DNA of 64,000 nt, taken from assembly GCF_051262515.1 (NCBI RefSeq), contig NZ_JBIMER010000001.1, positions 372,001 to 436,000 on the forward strand, written 5' to 3'. Source of the DNA: Arthrobacter_N sp051262515 (lineage in GTDB: Bacteria; Actinomycetota; Actinomycetes; Actinomycetales; Micrococcaceae). Below are positions 34,221-44,559 of this stretch, in pieces (position 1 is the first letter of the stretch; every line of letters begins with the position of its first letter). Made by a program: the position numbers and the translations under genes. Under the pieces are notes generated by a model. It was not told where the DNA came from. It was given only the letters and a program-made list of their open reading frames with translations, and did no database searches.

Positions 34221-34238
34221 ACAAGGCTAACGTTTTGT
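34221..34238. promoter_or_regulatory. operator-like inverted repeat 1 (satD -10)
   Basis: ACAAGGCTAACGTTTTGT is an imperfect inverted repeat with ACAA/TTGT arms. It covers the -10 hexamer (TAGCCT, minus strand 34229-34224) of the SatD-like gene. A second copy starts 28 bases further on. Confidence 0.7.
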
Positions 34239-34248
34239 TGCCCGCATT

Positions 34249-34266
34249 ACAAGGCATAAGCTTTGT
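34249..34266. promoter_or_regulatory. operator-like inverted repeat 2 (satD -35)
   Basis: ACAAGGCATAAGCTTTGT shares ACAAGGC at its left and TTTGT at its right with repeat 1 and is itself a 14-of-18 palindrome. It overlaps the -35 TTGTAA (minus strand 34252-34247). It also lies upstream of the divergent DUF3054 gene at 34319. Confidence 0.7.
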
Positions 34267-34318
34267 GTGTACGGATCGTGGGGCGCCTCCCTCCGGGCAC
34301 CAAGACTACGATGGGACC

Positions 34319-34702
34319 ATGCAAAATCGCTCGCCATGGATTCCGTTGCTGCTCGTAGACGCCCTTCTGGTGCTGCTCTTCGCCGCCATCGGCCGCCGAG
34401 AGCATGAGCGTGGCCTGGGCGTACTGGGTATCTTGGAGACCGCCGCGCCGTTCCTGCTGGCCCTGGCTGTTCTCGCCCTGGCGACGCGGTTCCGGGCGAC
34501 GAACTCGCGGATCTGGCCCCACGGCGTCGTGCTGTGGTTGGGAACCGTCGCGTTGGGACTGGCGCTCAGGATTCTGACGGGATCGACGGCGGCACTGCCG
34601 TTCGTCGTCGTGGCAACGATCGCGCTGGGCGTCCTCCTGCTGGGAAGGCGCGCCGCGACCCAATTCGCGGCCTCACGCAAAGTGCGCGCCGGCGGGCCGT
34701 GA
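34319..34702 (+). CDS. DUF3054 family membrane protein
   Basis: A 127-residue membrane protein of unknown function with four hydrophobic segments (PLLLVDALLVLLFAAIG, FLLALAVLALAT, VVLWLGTVALGLALRI, FVVVATIALGVLLL). The R-x-H-E signature after the first helix (IGRREHERGLG) fits DUF3054. TACGAT at 34307-34312 ends six bases before the ATG and no RBS is present, so the transcript is likely leaderless. It is divergent from the SatD-like gene, with the tandem repeats between them. Confidence 0.8.
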   Translation: MQNRSPWIPLLLVDALLVLLFAAIGRREHERGLGVLGILETAAPFLLALAVLALATRFRATNSRIWPHGVVLWLGTVALGLALRILTGSTAALPFVVVATIALGVLLLGRRAATQFAASRKVRAGGP

Positions 34703-34764
34703 ACTAGGCTCGAAAGCGGAAGCGGGCGGCTCGCGACCCGCCGAGAGAACCGAAGGCAGGCAAC

Positions 34765-35043
34765 ATGATCACAGCGTTCGTGATGATCCAGACGCAGGCG
34801 GATAGCATTCCCGAATGCGCGCAGAGCATCTCCGAGATCGACGGCATCAGCGAGGTCTACTCTGTCGCCGGCGACTGGGACCTGATCGCCATCGCGCGTG
34901 TCCGGCAACACGACGACCTCGCCGAGGCCATCGCCAACAAACTGTCGAAGGTTCCGGGCGTCCTGGAGACGTCCACACACATTGCCTTCCGCGCGTATTC
35001 GCAGCACGACCTCGACGCCGCGTTCTCCCTCGGACTCGAATAG
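34765..35043 (+). CDS. Lrp/AsnC ligand-binding (RAM) domain protein
   Basis: A 92-residue stand-alone RAM domain: the effector-binding, oligomerising half of Lrp/AsnC regulators without the DNA-binding part. The pattern ITAFVMIQTQADSIPECAQSI, then GISEVYSVAGDWDLIAIARV and VLETSTHIAFRAYS, is that of the family. Such proteins bind small molecules such as amino acids and may modulate full-length regulators. It converges on trpD, whose stop is 22 bases away, and its neighbours trpD and ctaE are the same in many actinobacteria. Confidence 0.92.
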   Translation: MITAFVMIQTQADSIPECAQSISEIDGISEVYSVAGDWDLIAIARVRQHDDLAEAIANKLSKVPGVLETSTHIAFRAYSQHDLDAAFSLGLE

Positions 35044-35065
35044 GCGCGCAACCGCCGACGTCCCG

Positions 35066-36121
35066 CTAACCGGCGGTGGCCCGGACCCAGTTCTCCAAGG
35101 CGGACGCCGCGCGTCCGGAATCGATGGCATCCTCGGCGCGGGACATCGCCCTGGCCATGCGTTCCAGCAGTGAGACTTCGGCGGAATGGTCCAGCGCGAC
35201 CAGCGCCGCCGCCGCATTGAGCACGACGGCGTCGCGCACCGGCCCCGGTTCGCCCCCGAGGACGCGACGAACCACGGCGGCGTTGTGCTCAGCGTCGCCG
35301 CCGCGCAGATCCTCGAGGGTTGCCCGGGCGATGCCGAGGTCGGAGGCGTCCAACTCCGACTCGGCGACTCCGCCGTCCCTGACCTCCCATACCCGGTTGG
35401 TCGTCGTCGTGGTCAGTTCGTCGAGCCCGTCTCCGCCGCGGAACACCAGGGCGCGCACGCCCCGGTTCGCCAAGACGCCAGCCATCAGCGGCGCCATCCG
35501 CAGGTCGGCGCAGCCGATGGCCGATGCCGTGGGCAAGGCGGGGTTGGTGAGCGGACCCATGAAGTTGAAGACGGTGGCCACGCCCAACTCTCGCCTGGGC
35601 ACCGCGGCGAAGCGCATGGACGGGTGGAACACCTGCGCGAAGCAGAAGGTGATCCCCGCGGCGTCGAGAACGGCCTCGAGCCGCTCCGCGCCGACGTCCA
35701 GCCGCACGCCGAGCGCCTCCAGCACGTCGGCCGACCCGGAGGACGACGACGCGGCCCGGTTGCCGTGCTTGACGATCCGCGCTCCGGCGCCCGCGCAGAC
35801 CAGCGCCGCCATCGAGGAGATGTTGACGGTGTTGTGGCGGTCCCCGCCGGTGCCGACGATGTCCAGCTTCTCCCCCGGCAGGGGCAGGGGCTTCGCGCTG
35901 GACACCATGGCCGCCACGAGTCCGGTCAATTCCTCCACCGTTTCGCCCTTGGACCGCAGGGCAACCAGGAAGCCGGCGATCTGTGCGTCGGTCGCGTTTC
36001 CGGACATGATCTCGCCCATGGCCCACGCGGCGTCGGCGGTCGAAAGATCGGTTCCCCCGATCAACGCGGTCAGGAGCGCGGGCCAGTTTGGGAACGTACG
36101 GGCGGCAGAAGTCGTTGACAC
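35066..36121 (-). CDS. trpD: anthranilate phosphoribosyltransferase
   Basis: A 351-residue enzyme that joins anthranilate and PRPP in tryptophan synthesis. The PRPP/Mg signature is VGTGGDRHNTVNISSMAALV, followed by VKHGNRAASSSSGSADVLEALG and the anthranilate-binding FHPSMRFAAVPRRELGVATVFNFMGPLTNP. It stands alone, away from other trp genes, as often in actinobacteria. The GTG start has no RBS; TAACCT (minus strand 36133-36128) ends six bases upstream, so it is probably leaderless. It is divergent from ctaE. Confidence 0.95.
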   Translation of the reverse strand: MSTTSAARTFPNWPALLTALIGGTDLSTADAAWAMGEIMSGNATDAQIAGFLVALRSKGETVEELTGLVAAMVSSAKPLPLPGEKLDIVGTGGDRHNTVNISSMAALVCAGAGARIVKHGNRAASSSSGSADVLEALGVRLDVGAERLEAVLDAAGITFCFAQVFHPSMRFAAVPRRELGVATVFNFMGPLTNPALPTASAIGCADLRMAPLMAGVLANRGVRALVFRGGDGLDELTTTTTNRVWEVRDGGVAESELDASDLGIARATLEDLRGGDAEHNAAVVRRVLGGEPGPVRDAVVLNAAAALVALDHSAEVSLLERMARAMSRAEDAIDSGRAASALENWVRATAG

Positions 36122-36268
36122 GCAACTAGGTTATCTACGTTTTGTAGAAAGTGCGGAATTGTTTCTGCCCCGGTATTCCGCGGAACTTAGGCCTGACCGG
36201 CGTGAAAACCGGCGACTCGGGGCCGGATGCATTGGTGCGACCGGCACTTTTATAGACATAATGGCTCT

Positions 36269-36907
36269 GTGACAACTGCGACTCAAGCCCTCAATGTCCC
36301 AGCGCATCCCGCGCTGAACCGCCCCAACATGGTGTCGGTCGGAACCGTCGTCTGGCTTTCCAGCGAGCTGATGTTCTTCGCCGCGCTCTTCGCCATGTAC
36401 TTCACGCTCCGTGCGGCGTCGCCGGAGCTATGGGCAACGGAAACAGCGAAACTCAACGTTCCGTTCGCGCTCATCAACACGATCATCCTCGTGTCCAGTT
36501 CCTTCTCCTGCCAGTTGGGGGTCTTCCGCGCGGAGGACCTCAAGCCCCGCCGCACCGGCGGGCTGTTCAACTTCAAGGAATGGGGCATGGTCGAGTGGTT
36601 CATCGTGACTTTCATCCTCGGCGCCATCTTCGTTGCCGTTCAGGCGTATGAGTACACCGAACTGGTGCACCACGGCGTCGCCCTGAACTCGAACCCCTAC
36701 GGTTCGGCCTTCTACATCACCACCGGCTTCCACGGAATCCACGTGGCCGGCGGACTCATCGCCTTCCTCCTGATCATCGGGCGCGCATACGTAGCGCGTA
36801 AGTTCGGTCACTTCGAAGCGACGTCCGCAATCGTCACGTCGTACTACTGGCACTTCGTCGACGTCGTGTGGATCGCGCTGTTCGCGATCATCTACTTCCT
36901 GAAGTAG
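36269..36907 (+). CDS. ctaE: cytochrome c oxidase subunit III
   Basis: A 212-residue membrane protein of the aa3 oxidase with five hydrophobic segments, the short actinobacterial form. Signature segments are WLSSELMFFAALFAMYF, FIVTFILGAIFVAVQAYEY and TTGFHGIHVAGGLIAF, ending YYWHFVDVVWIALFAIIYFLK. CATAAT at 36257-36262 ends six bases before the GTG, so it is probably leaderless. It heads ctaE-qcrC-qcrA-qcrB, the usual actinobacterial cluster, consistent with the bc1-aa3 supercomplex. Confidence 0.95.
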   Translation: MTTATQALNVPAHPALNRPNMVSVGTVVWLSSELMFFAALFAMYFTLRAASPELWATETAKLNVPFALINTIILVSSSFSCQLGVFRAEDLKPRRTGGLFNFKEWGMVEWFIVTFILGAIFVAVQAYEYTELVHHGVALNSNPYGSAFYITTGFHGIHVAGGLIAFLLIIGRAYVARKFGHFEATSAIVTSYYWHFVDVVWIALFAIIYFLK

Positions 36908-36967
36908 CCAATCGGCATCGGTTCAACCAGCTCCACCACCCCCAAGAAACTAGTGAGGAACCAGCAA

Positions 36968-37756
36968 GTGAAGGCTCTTTCGCAAAGGCGCCGCCATCCG
37001 CTAGCGGCCGTCGCGCTGCTCTTGATGGGCCTGCTTGTCACTGGCGGCCTGTACGCCGCGGCAGGCAGCGTCAACGAGGCCCAGGCTTCGACCGTGTACA
37101 GCGCGAGCGACATTGAAGAGGGCAACAAGCTCTTCGTCGCCAACTGTGCAACGTGCCACGGCATGAACGCAGAGGGCAGCTCCAACGGTCCCTCCCTGGT
37201 GGGTGTTGGTGCGGCGGCTGTGGACTTCCAGGTCGGCACCGGCCGCATGCCGATGCAGATGCAGGGCCCGCAGGCACAGATGAAGCCGAGGCAGTTCGAC
37301 GACGAACAGACTCAGCAGCTTGCCGCGTACGTTGCCTCCCTCGGCGCCGGTCCCGCAGTGCCGGACGCGGAAATGGTCGACGCATCGCTCGGTGACTCCG
37401 GCAATGGTGGCGAGATCTTCCGCGTGAACTGCGCGATGTGCCACAACGCCGCCGCCGCTGGTGGCGCGCTGACCCGGGGCAAGTTCGCTCCGGGGCTCGG
37501 CGACGTCACCGAGGAGCACATCTACGAGGCCATGGCGACCGGACCGCAGAACATGCCGGTGTTCAACGACTCCAACATCACTCCGGAGGAAAAGCGCGAC
37601 GTGATCACCTTCCTGAAGGAGATCGAGGCGCAAGGCTCCCCCGGCGGGGCCAAGCTCGGCTCGCTCGGACCGGTTTCCGAGGGACTCTTCATCTGGACGG
37701 CGGGCCTCGGCATCGTCATCGCCTTCACCATCTGGTTGACCTCGCGTCCTTCCTGA
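36968..37756 (+). CDS. qcrC: cytochrome bc1 complex diheme cytochrome c subunit
   Basis: A 262-residue subunit carrying two c-type hemes; it replaces the soluble cytochrome c and passes electrons straight to the aa3 oxidase. Two heme motifs are visible, CATCH and CAMCH, each in its own domain, with an N-terminal signal anchor (LAAVALLLMGLLVTGGLYAA) and a C-terminal membrane helix (LFIWTAGLGIVIAFTIWL). GAGGAA lies eight bases before the GTG. It sits 60 bases after ctaE and 75 before qcrA. Confidence 0.95.
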   Translation: MKALSQRRRHPLAAVALLLMGLLVTGGLYAAAGSVNEAQASTVYSASDIEEGNKLFVANCATCHGMNAEGSSNGPSLVGVGAAAVDFQVGTGRMPMQMQGPQAQMKPRQFDDEQTQQLAAYVASLGAGPAVPDAEMVDASLGDSGNGGEIFRVNCAMCHNAAAAGGALTRGKFAPGLGDVTEEHIYEAMATGPQNMPVFNDSNITPEEKRDVITFLKEIEAQGSPGGAKLGSLGPVSEGLFIWTAGLGIVIAFTIWLTSRPS

Positions 37757-37831
37757 GGGCTTCCGGCGGGCCATCACACGCCGGATCACTTCGTACCAAG
37801 CCATTTTTGAGATAAGAGGATGAGAGACAAC

Positions 37832-38875
37832 ATGGGCGACCATAGTCACGGCAGTCCGAACGACCCGGGCACCGTTGCTAAGGCTGGTCCGGGCTCCTTG
37901 GAAAGCTTCCAGGACCCCGGCATTCCGCCGCACCGTAAGCGCCTCGCGGATCTGGATCCGCACGCCGCAAAGCGCGCAGAGCGTCAGGTGGCGTTACTGT
38001 TCGTCATCTCGATCATCGGCACGCTTTCGTTCTTCATCGCGTACTTCGTGCTGGGCAGGCCGGAATCCATCGCCGAGATGCGCACGCAGAACATGATGCT
38101 CGGTTTCGGCACCACGTTCGCGATGCTGGGCATCGGCGTGGGCATCGTCCACTGGGCGCGGACTTTGATGCCGGACCACGAGATCGCGGAGTCGCGCCAC
38201 GAGATCCGCCCGGAGGCGGATCGTGCCGAGGCCGAGGGCATCATCAACGACGTGCTGGAGGAGACGGGCATCATGCGCCGTCCCCTGATCCGGAACTCGC
38301 TTATCGGGGCACTCGCGCTGGCGCCGATCCCCGCGATCTTCATGTTCCGCGATCTCGACCGCACGGGCGCGGACGCAGACCAGATCGTCGACCGTCTCCG
38401 GTACACGATGTGGGACAAGGACATGAAGCTGACCCGCGACCCGTCCGGCACCCCCATCAAGGCCTCGGACGTCCAGATCGGCTCGGCCTTCCACGTGATT
38501 CCGGAGGGCCTGAACGACACCGAGGACCCGCTCAACGAGAAGGCCAAGGCCGTCGTCCTGCTCATGCGGCTGGATCCGCAGAAGATGCAGATCTCTCCCG
38601 AGCGCCGCGACTGGCACTACAACGGCATCGTCGCCTACTCGAAAATCTGCACGCACGTCGGTTGCCCGGTGGCACTGTACGAGCAGCAGACACACCACCT
38701 GCTGTGCCCCTGCCACCAGTCGACGTTCGACCTCACGCAGGAGTGCAAGGTCATCTTCGGTCCCGCCGGCCACGCACTGCCGCAGCTACCCATCACGGTG
38801 GACGCCGAGGGTTTCCTTGTGGCGCAGAGCGACTTCCTTGAACCCGTCGGGCCGAGCTACTGGGAGCGTGGCTAA
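37832..38875 (+). CDS. qcrA: cytochrome bc1 complex Rieske iron-sulfur subunit
   Basis: A 347-residue Rieske protein. The [2Fe-2S] ligands are in CTHVGC and CPCHQS, in the C-terminal domain facing outward. Unlike mitochondrial Rieske proteins it has three membrane segments (around residues 53-75, 87-110 and 155-175), typical of actinobacteria. The ATG at 37832 fits the AGAGG/GAGAG before it; an ATG at 37820 lies directly against the AGAGG, too close to use it. qcrB follows two bases after the stop. Confidence 0.94.
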   Translation: MGDHSHGSPNDPGTVAKAGPGSLESFQDPGIPPHRKRLADLDPHAAKRAERQVALLFVISIIGTLSFFIAYFVLGRPESIAEMRTQNMMLGFGTTFAMLGIGVGIVHWARTLMPDHEIAESRHEIRPEADRAEAEGIINDVLEETGIMRRPLIRNSLIGALALAPIPAIFMFRDLDRTGADADQIVDRLRYTMWDKDMKLTRDPSGTPIKASDVQIGSAFHVIPEGLNDTEDPLNEKAKAVVLLMRLDPQKMQISPERRDWHYNGIVAYSKICTHVGCPVALYEQQTHHLLCPCHQSTFDLTQECKVIFGPAGHALPQLPITVDAEGFLVAQSDFLEPVGPSYWERG

Positions 38876-38877
38876 CC

Positions 38878-40554
38878 ATGAGCACCACTAACGCATACCA
38901 ACCCAAAACCTCCACCGGCCGCATTGCGGACTTCGTCGACCAACGAGTCGGCGGATCCGCCATGGTCAAGGAGTTTGGCCGCAAGATCTTCCCGGACCAC
39001 TGGTCCTTCATGTTCGGCGAGGTGGCGCTGTACACCTTCGTCATCCTGTTGATCTCCGGCACTTTCCTGACGTTCTTCTTCGACCCTTCCATGGCCCACA
39101 CGGTCTACAACGGTTCCTACAATCCGCTCAAGGGCGTTGGAATGTCCGTGGCCATGTCATCCACGATGGACATCTCCTTCGACGTCCGCGGTGGACTGTT
39201 CATGCGCCAGGTACACCACTGGTCGGCCCTGCTGTTCGTGGCCGCCGTTTCGGTGCACATGCTGCGCGTGTTCTTCACCGGCGCGTTCCGCAAGCCGCGC
39301 GAACTGAACTGGGTCGTCGGCGGAGTTCTGCTGGTACTCGCCCTCGCCGCCGGCTTCACCGGCTACTCGCTCCCCGACGATCTGCTCTCCGGCAACGGAC
39401 TGCGCATCATCGATGGAGTCATCAAGGCACTTCCCGTCGTTGGCACCTACATCTCCGCGTTCCTCTTCGGTGGAGAATTCCCGGGTGTGGCAGTCATCGG
39501 CCGCCTTTACATGATGCACATCATGCTGGTTCCCGCGCTGATCCTCCTGATGGTCGCGATCCACCTGTTCATGGTCGTTGTGCACAAGCACACGCAGTAC
39601 CCCGGCCCGGGCCGCACCAACGACAATGTCGTCGGCTTCCCCGTCGGTCCGGTTTACGCGGCCAAGGCAGGCGGCTTCTTCTTCATCGTCTTCGGAATCG
39701 TGGCGTTCATCTCGGGCCTGTTCACGATCAACCCGATTTGGAACTACGGTCCCTACGACCCCTCCCCCGTTTCCGCCGGCACCCAGCCGGACTGGTACAT
39801 CGGTTGGGTCGACGGAGCGCTGCGCCTGATGCCGGGCTACATCGGCAACATGTCGCTCGAATGGGTCATCCCCTTCCCGTGGGGCGGAAACACCCTGATC
39901 CTGAACGTCCTGCTTCCGGCTCTGGTTCCCGCCACCATCCTGCTCGGAGCCATGTTCATGTGGCCCTGGATCGAACGCTGGGTCACGAAGGACAACCGTG
40001 AGCACCACCTGCTGGACCGCCCGCGCAATGCCCCGACCCGCACCGGCATCGGCGTCGCCGGCGTCATCTGGTACTGCGTCATGTGGGCCGCGGCGAGCTC
40101 GGACCTCATCGCAACGCACTTCAACGTCTCGCTGAACGACGTCACCTACTGGCTCCGCGTGCTGTTCTTCGCCGGACCGATCGTCGGTTTCATCGTGGCC
40201 CGCCGCATCGCCCTGGCACTGCAGCGCAAGGACCGCGACATCGTCCTGCACGGCCGGGAGGCCGGCGTGATCGAGATGTCTCCGGAGGGTGGCTTCTCCG
40301 AGCGGCACGCCCAGCTCGACGAGTACAAGCTCTACAAGTTGGTTGCCTTCGAGTCCCACGAGGTTCTGCCAGCCTTGGCGGATCGCGCGGGACACGTGAC
40401 GCGGGGCGAAAAGGCCCGCGGCGCGATCTCGCGGTTCTTCTTCGAGGACCGCGTCGCGCCCGTCACGCCCAGCGAGCTGGCCGAAGCGCAGGCACACCAC
40501 GGCCACGCCGCGGTCGAGTCGGACAACAGGCAGGACGCGATCGAGCGTCACTAG
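38878..40554 (+). CDS. qcrB: cytochrome bc1 complex cytochrome b subunit
   Basis: A 558-residue menaquinol-oxidising cytochrome b with two b hemes. The b-type ligand His residues are in FMRQVHHWSALLFVAAVSVHMLRVF and in AIHLFMVVVHKHTQYPG; the quinol-site loop has PDWYIGWVDGALRLMPG (the actinobacterial form of PEWY). About eight to nine membrane segments are followed by a 120-residue cytoplasmic tail (IVLHGREAGVIEMSPEGG), found only in actinobacteria. This subunit is the target of bedaquiline-era bc1 inhibitors in mycobacteria. A 23-base-pair hairpin ends the operon. Confidence 0.96.
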   Translation: MSTTNAYQPKTSTGRIADFVDQRVGGSAMVKEFGRKIFPDHWSFMFGEVALYTFVILLISGTFLTFFFDPSMAHTVYNGSYNPLKGVGMSVAMSSTMDISFDVRGGLFMRQVHHWSALLFVAAVSVHMLRVFFTGAFRKPRELNWVVGGVLLVLALAAGFTGYSLPDDLLSGNGLRIIDGVIKALPVVGTYISAFLFGGEFPGVAVIGRLYMMHIMLVPALILLMVAIHLFMVVVHKHTQYPGPGRTNDNVVGFPVGPVYAAKAGGFFFIVFGIVAFISGLFTINPIWNYGPYDPSPVSAGTQPDWYIGWVDGALRLMPGYIGNMSLEWVIPFPWGGNTLILNVLLPALVPATILLGAMFMWPWIERWVTKDNREHHLLDRPRNAPTRTGIGVAGVIWYCVMWAAASSDLIATHFNVSLNDVTYWLRVLFFAGPIVGFIVARRIALALQRKDRDIVLHGREAGVIEMSPEGGFSERHAQLDEYKLYKLVAFESHEVLPALADRAGHVTRGEKARGAISRFFFEDRVAPVTPSELAEAQAHHGHAAVESDNRQDAIERH

Positions 40555-40571
40555 CGCCCGGCCGTAGTGCG

Positions 40572-40620
40572 GCATGCACGAAGGAGCCCCGACCAGCGGT
40601 CGGGGCTCCTTCGTGCATGC
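40572..40620. terminator. strong hairpin terminator after qcrB
   Basis: A perfect 23-base-pair stem (40572-40594 with 40598-40620) and a three-base loop (AGC), between the convergent qcrB and gntR genes. No U-run follows on either side. It could end transcription from both directions. Confidence 0.88.
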
Positions 40621-40644
40621 GGGCCTGGAGTAGTTCTGCGGGCC

Positions 40645-41433
40645 TCAATCCCGGTGGGCGTCGTAGTAGTGCGGGGGGCGCGTTCCCGGCCTCTGCAGGG
40701 GCACCCAGAGCTTGTAGCGGTCGGCGCGGTACAACGACACGGAGTAGTCGAGGAGTTCGCGCCCCACATAGGCATGCCTTTGGATGCGCAACAAGGGCGT
40801 CCCGACGTCCACTCCCAGCTGCTGGGCGTTTCCCGGGGAGGCTGCCGCGGCTTCGATCTGGTCCTCTCCCCACTCCATCACGAGCCCGTACCGCTCGTTG
40901 AGGCTGCTGTAGAGGGACGTGGGTGCCGGTTCGTCCAGGAAGCCCGGCACCTTGTGTGAGGGCAGATAGTTTTCGTCGACGCTCATCGGGGCCCCGTCGG
41001 CCAGCAAGAGGCGGCGGAATCGGACCACCGGGGTGTTCTCCTCGAGCTCCATCTCACGCGCGAGCGCCCCCACCGCGGGGATCTCGTCGAAGCGCAGTAC
41101 GCGCCCCGCGGGCACCATGCCGCGGCGCTGCATTTCCTCCGTGTAGGACGTCAGCTTGACCTGTAGATCCAGCTTGGGGCGGGCGACGAACGTTCCCACG
41201 CCGATGATGCGTTCCAGCACGCCGTCCTCGACGAGCGAATCGATCGCCTGGCGGACCGTCATGCGTGCCACGCCGAAGTGCCGCGTGAGGTCCCGTTCGG
41301 AGGGGATGGCCTGGCCGGGCTTGCAGACGGCCTCCGCGTGCTGTTTAAGGATCGCCTTGAGCTGGCCGTGTTTGGTGCCGCCGGCCGTACTCTCCAGACG
41401 GCCGCGGATGGAGTCGGCTCGGCTACCGGGCAT
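40645..41433 (-). CDS. GntR family regulator with UTRA domain (HutC subfamily)
   Basis: A 262-residue transcription factor. The winged HTH covers about residues 20-85 (IPSERDLTRHFGVARMTVRQAIDSL), and the UTRA effector domain covers about 105-245 (TSYTEEMQRRGMVPAGRVL, NYLPSHKVPGFL, LLDYSVSLYRADRYKLWV). HutC/DasR-type regulators bind amino-sugar phosphates or other small metabolites. No sugar-metabolism gene is adjacent, so the target is probably elsewhere. It lies between the two respiratory clusters; its stop is close to the qcrB terminator. Confidence 0.9.
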   Translation of the reverse strand: MPGSRADSIRGRLESTAGGTKHGQLKAILKQHAEAVCKPGQAIPSERDLTRHFGVARMTVRQAIDSLVEDGVLERIIGVGTFVARPKLDLQVKLTSYTEEMQRRGMVPAGRVLRFDEIPAVGALAREMELEENTPVVRFRRLLLADGAPMSVDENYLPSHKVPGFLDEPAPTSLYSSLNERYGLVMEWGEDQIEAAAASPGNAQQLGVDVGTPLLRIQRHAYVGRELLDYSVSLYRADRYKLWVPLQRPGTRPPHYYDAHRD

Positions 41434-41504
41434 GGTGGCCGTGCGCTCGGCTGCTGGTGGTCATGCGGCCATTCTACGGTTCCCTGATCCCCGCGGTTAA
41501 ATGC

Positions 41505-41538
41505 CAAGGGCGGGGCATCTGTCGATGCACCGCCCTTG
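41505..41538 (-). terminator. hairpin terminator of the ctaC-ctaD-ctaF operon
   Basis: A 14-base stem with one mismatch (41505-41518 with 41525-41538) and a six-base loop, 18 bases after the ctaF stop codon on the minus strand. Confidence 0.7.
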
Positions 41539-41555
41539 ACTCTTCAGCTGTATGG

Positions 41556-41957
41556 CTAGTGTGCGTGGTCCCCGCGGCTGTATTCGTAGACCCAGCCGAT
41601 GAGCGCGATAACCGCCAGGCCGGCACCGATGTAGGTTACCCAGAAGCCAACGGCCATTCCGAGGAACCCGATGGCTGCCGCGCCACCCAAGACGATGGGC
41701 CACCAGCTCCACGGGGAAAAGGCGCCAACCACGCCGGCATTCTCGTGGATCTCGCCGTCAAGACGGTCCTCGGGCCGCGGCCCGACGCGCTTGGCGGTGA
41801 AGAACAGGTAGAAGCCGACCATGGCCGACATGGCGGCGACCATGAAGATGGCCGGGAAGCCGACCCATTCGCTCCAGTTGGTCATGTAGCCGTAGACGAT
41901 GCCCACCGGGACGAAGAAGAACACTCCGCCGAGGAAGAGCCAGGATTCAATCTTCAT
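41556..41957 (-). CDS. ctaF: cytochrome c oxidase subunit 4 (CtaF)
   Basis: A 133-residue actinobacterial subunit of the aa3 oxidase with four hydrophobic segments (SWLFLGGVFFFVPVGIVYGY, FMVAAMSAMVGFYLFF, WPIVLGGAAAIGFLGMAVGFW, GAGLAVIALIGWVYEY). It is needed for assembly or stability of the oxidase in the supercomplex. The ATG at 41957 lies right after the ctaD stop. It is the last gene of ctaC-ctaD-ctaF on the minus strand. Confidence 0.93.
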   Translation of the reverse strand: MKIESWLFLGGVFFFVPVGIVYGYMTNWSEWVGFPAIFMVAAMSAMVGFYLFFTAKRVGPRPEDRLDGEIHENAGVVGAFSPWSWWPIVLGGAAAIGFLGMAVGFWVTYIGAGLAVIALIGWVYEYSRGDHAH

Positions 41958-41959
41958 GG

Positions 41960-43678
<1,719 letters not shown>

Positions 43679-43683
43679 GTTCC

Positions 43684-44559
43684 CTACTCTCCTTCGCCTT
43701 GGGTCTGCGAGTTGTTGGCGACCTGGTCCGGCTTGCGGTCGTATTCCTCGCCGATGTGCCCGTCCTCGAGCGTCGCGAGGTGGTCGAGGAACTCCTGTTC
43801 CGGCACCACCTTGACGTTGAAGAGCATCTCGGAGTGGTATTCGCCGCACAGTTCGGCGCATTTGCCGTCGTACGTGCCCTCGACCTCGGGGGTCAGGTAG
43901 ATGTAATTGGTCTTGCCCGGGATCATGTCCAGCTTCTGCAGGAACGCCGGGATCCAGAACGAGTGGATGACATCGCGGCTGTTCAGCTCGAAGGTCACCG
44001 ACTTGCCGACCGGGAGGTACAGCGTGGGAAGGGTTTCCTCGGTGCCCTCGGTGCCGTCAAGCTCCGCCTGGACGCCGGCGGAATACTTCTCCTGGCCCTG
44101 GTAGGAGTAGTTGAAGTCCCAAGACCATTGCTTGCCGCGCACGTCGACGACCAGTTCGGAATCCACCGGCGTGTTCATCTCGCGCTCCGTTGCGTCCGAG
44201 AAGGAGAAGAACGTCAGCACCATCATCAATGGGACGGCCGTGTAGAAGATCTCGATGGGGAGGTTGTAGCTGAGCTGGCGCGGGTAGCCGGTGTCGCCCT
44301 TGCGGCGGCGGTAGGCCACGATGCACCAAATGATCAGGCCCCACGTCAGCACGCCGATCAACAGCACAACGATCCACGAATTGACCCAGAGATCCTGGAT
44401 GGATCCGGTGTGGTTGGTGGTGTCACGCTCCACGTTGGGCAGCCAGCCTCGCTGGACTTGTTCTGAACAACCCGTCAACAGCAACGCCCCCGCGCTGGCG
44501 ATGGCCAATACCTTGGCCCTACCCCGGCGGCTGCTGCTGGTTCGGTCTTGCGAACTCAC
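43684..44559 (-). CDS. ctaC: cytochrome c oxidase subunit II (lipoprotein)
   Basis: A 291-residue subunit carrying the CuA centre. The signal peptide ends in the lipobox LLLTGC, so the mature protein is lipid-anchored. Two membrane helices follow (WIVVLLIGVLTWGLIIWCIVAY, IFYTAVPLMMVLTFFSF), then the cupredoxin domain with the CuA ligands in CAELCGEYHSEMLF and an upstream His in DVIHSFWIP. GAGGAAGGG precedes the GTG start. It heads ctaC-ctaD-ctaF. There is no fused cytochrome c domain, as expected when QcrC carries the c hemes. Confidence 0.95.
   Translation of the reverse strand: MSSQDRTSSSRRGRAKVLAIASAGALLLTGCSEQVQRGWLPNVERDTTNHTGSIQDLWVNSWIVVLLIGVLTWGLIIWCIVAYRRRKGDTGYPRQLSYNLPIEIFYTAVPLMMVLTFFSFSDATEREMNTPVDSELVVDVRGKQWSWDFNYSYQGQEKYSAGVQAELDGTEGTEETLPTLYLPVGKSVTFELNSRDVIHSFWIPAFLQKLDMIPGKTNYIYLTPEVEGTYDGKCAELCGEYHSEMLFNVKVVPEQEFLDHLATLEDGHIGEEYDRKPDQVANNSQTQGEGE

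Noticed and set aside
34765..35043. full-length Lrp/AsnC regulator
   Set aside because: Only the RAM domain is present, with no HTH before it; the upstream sequence is short and has no frame for one.
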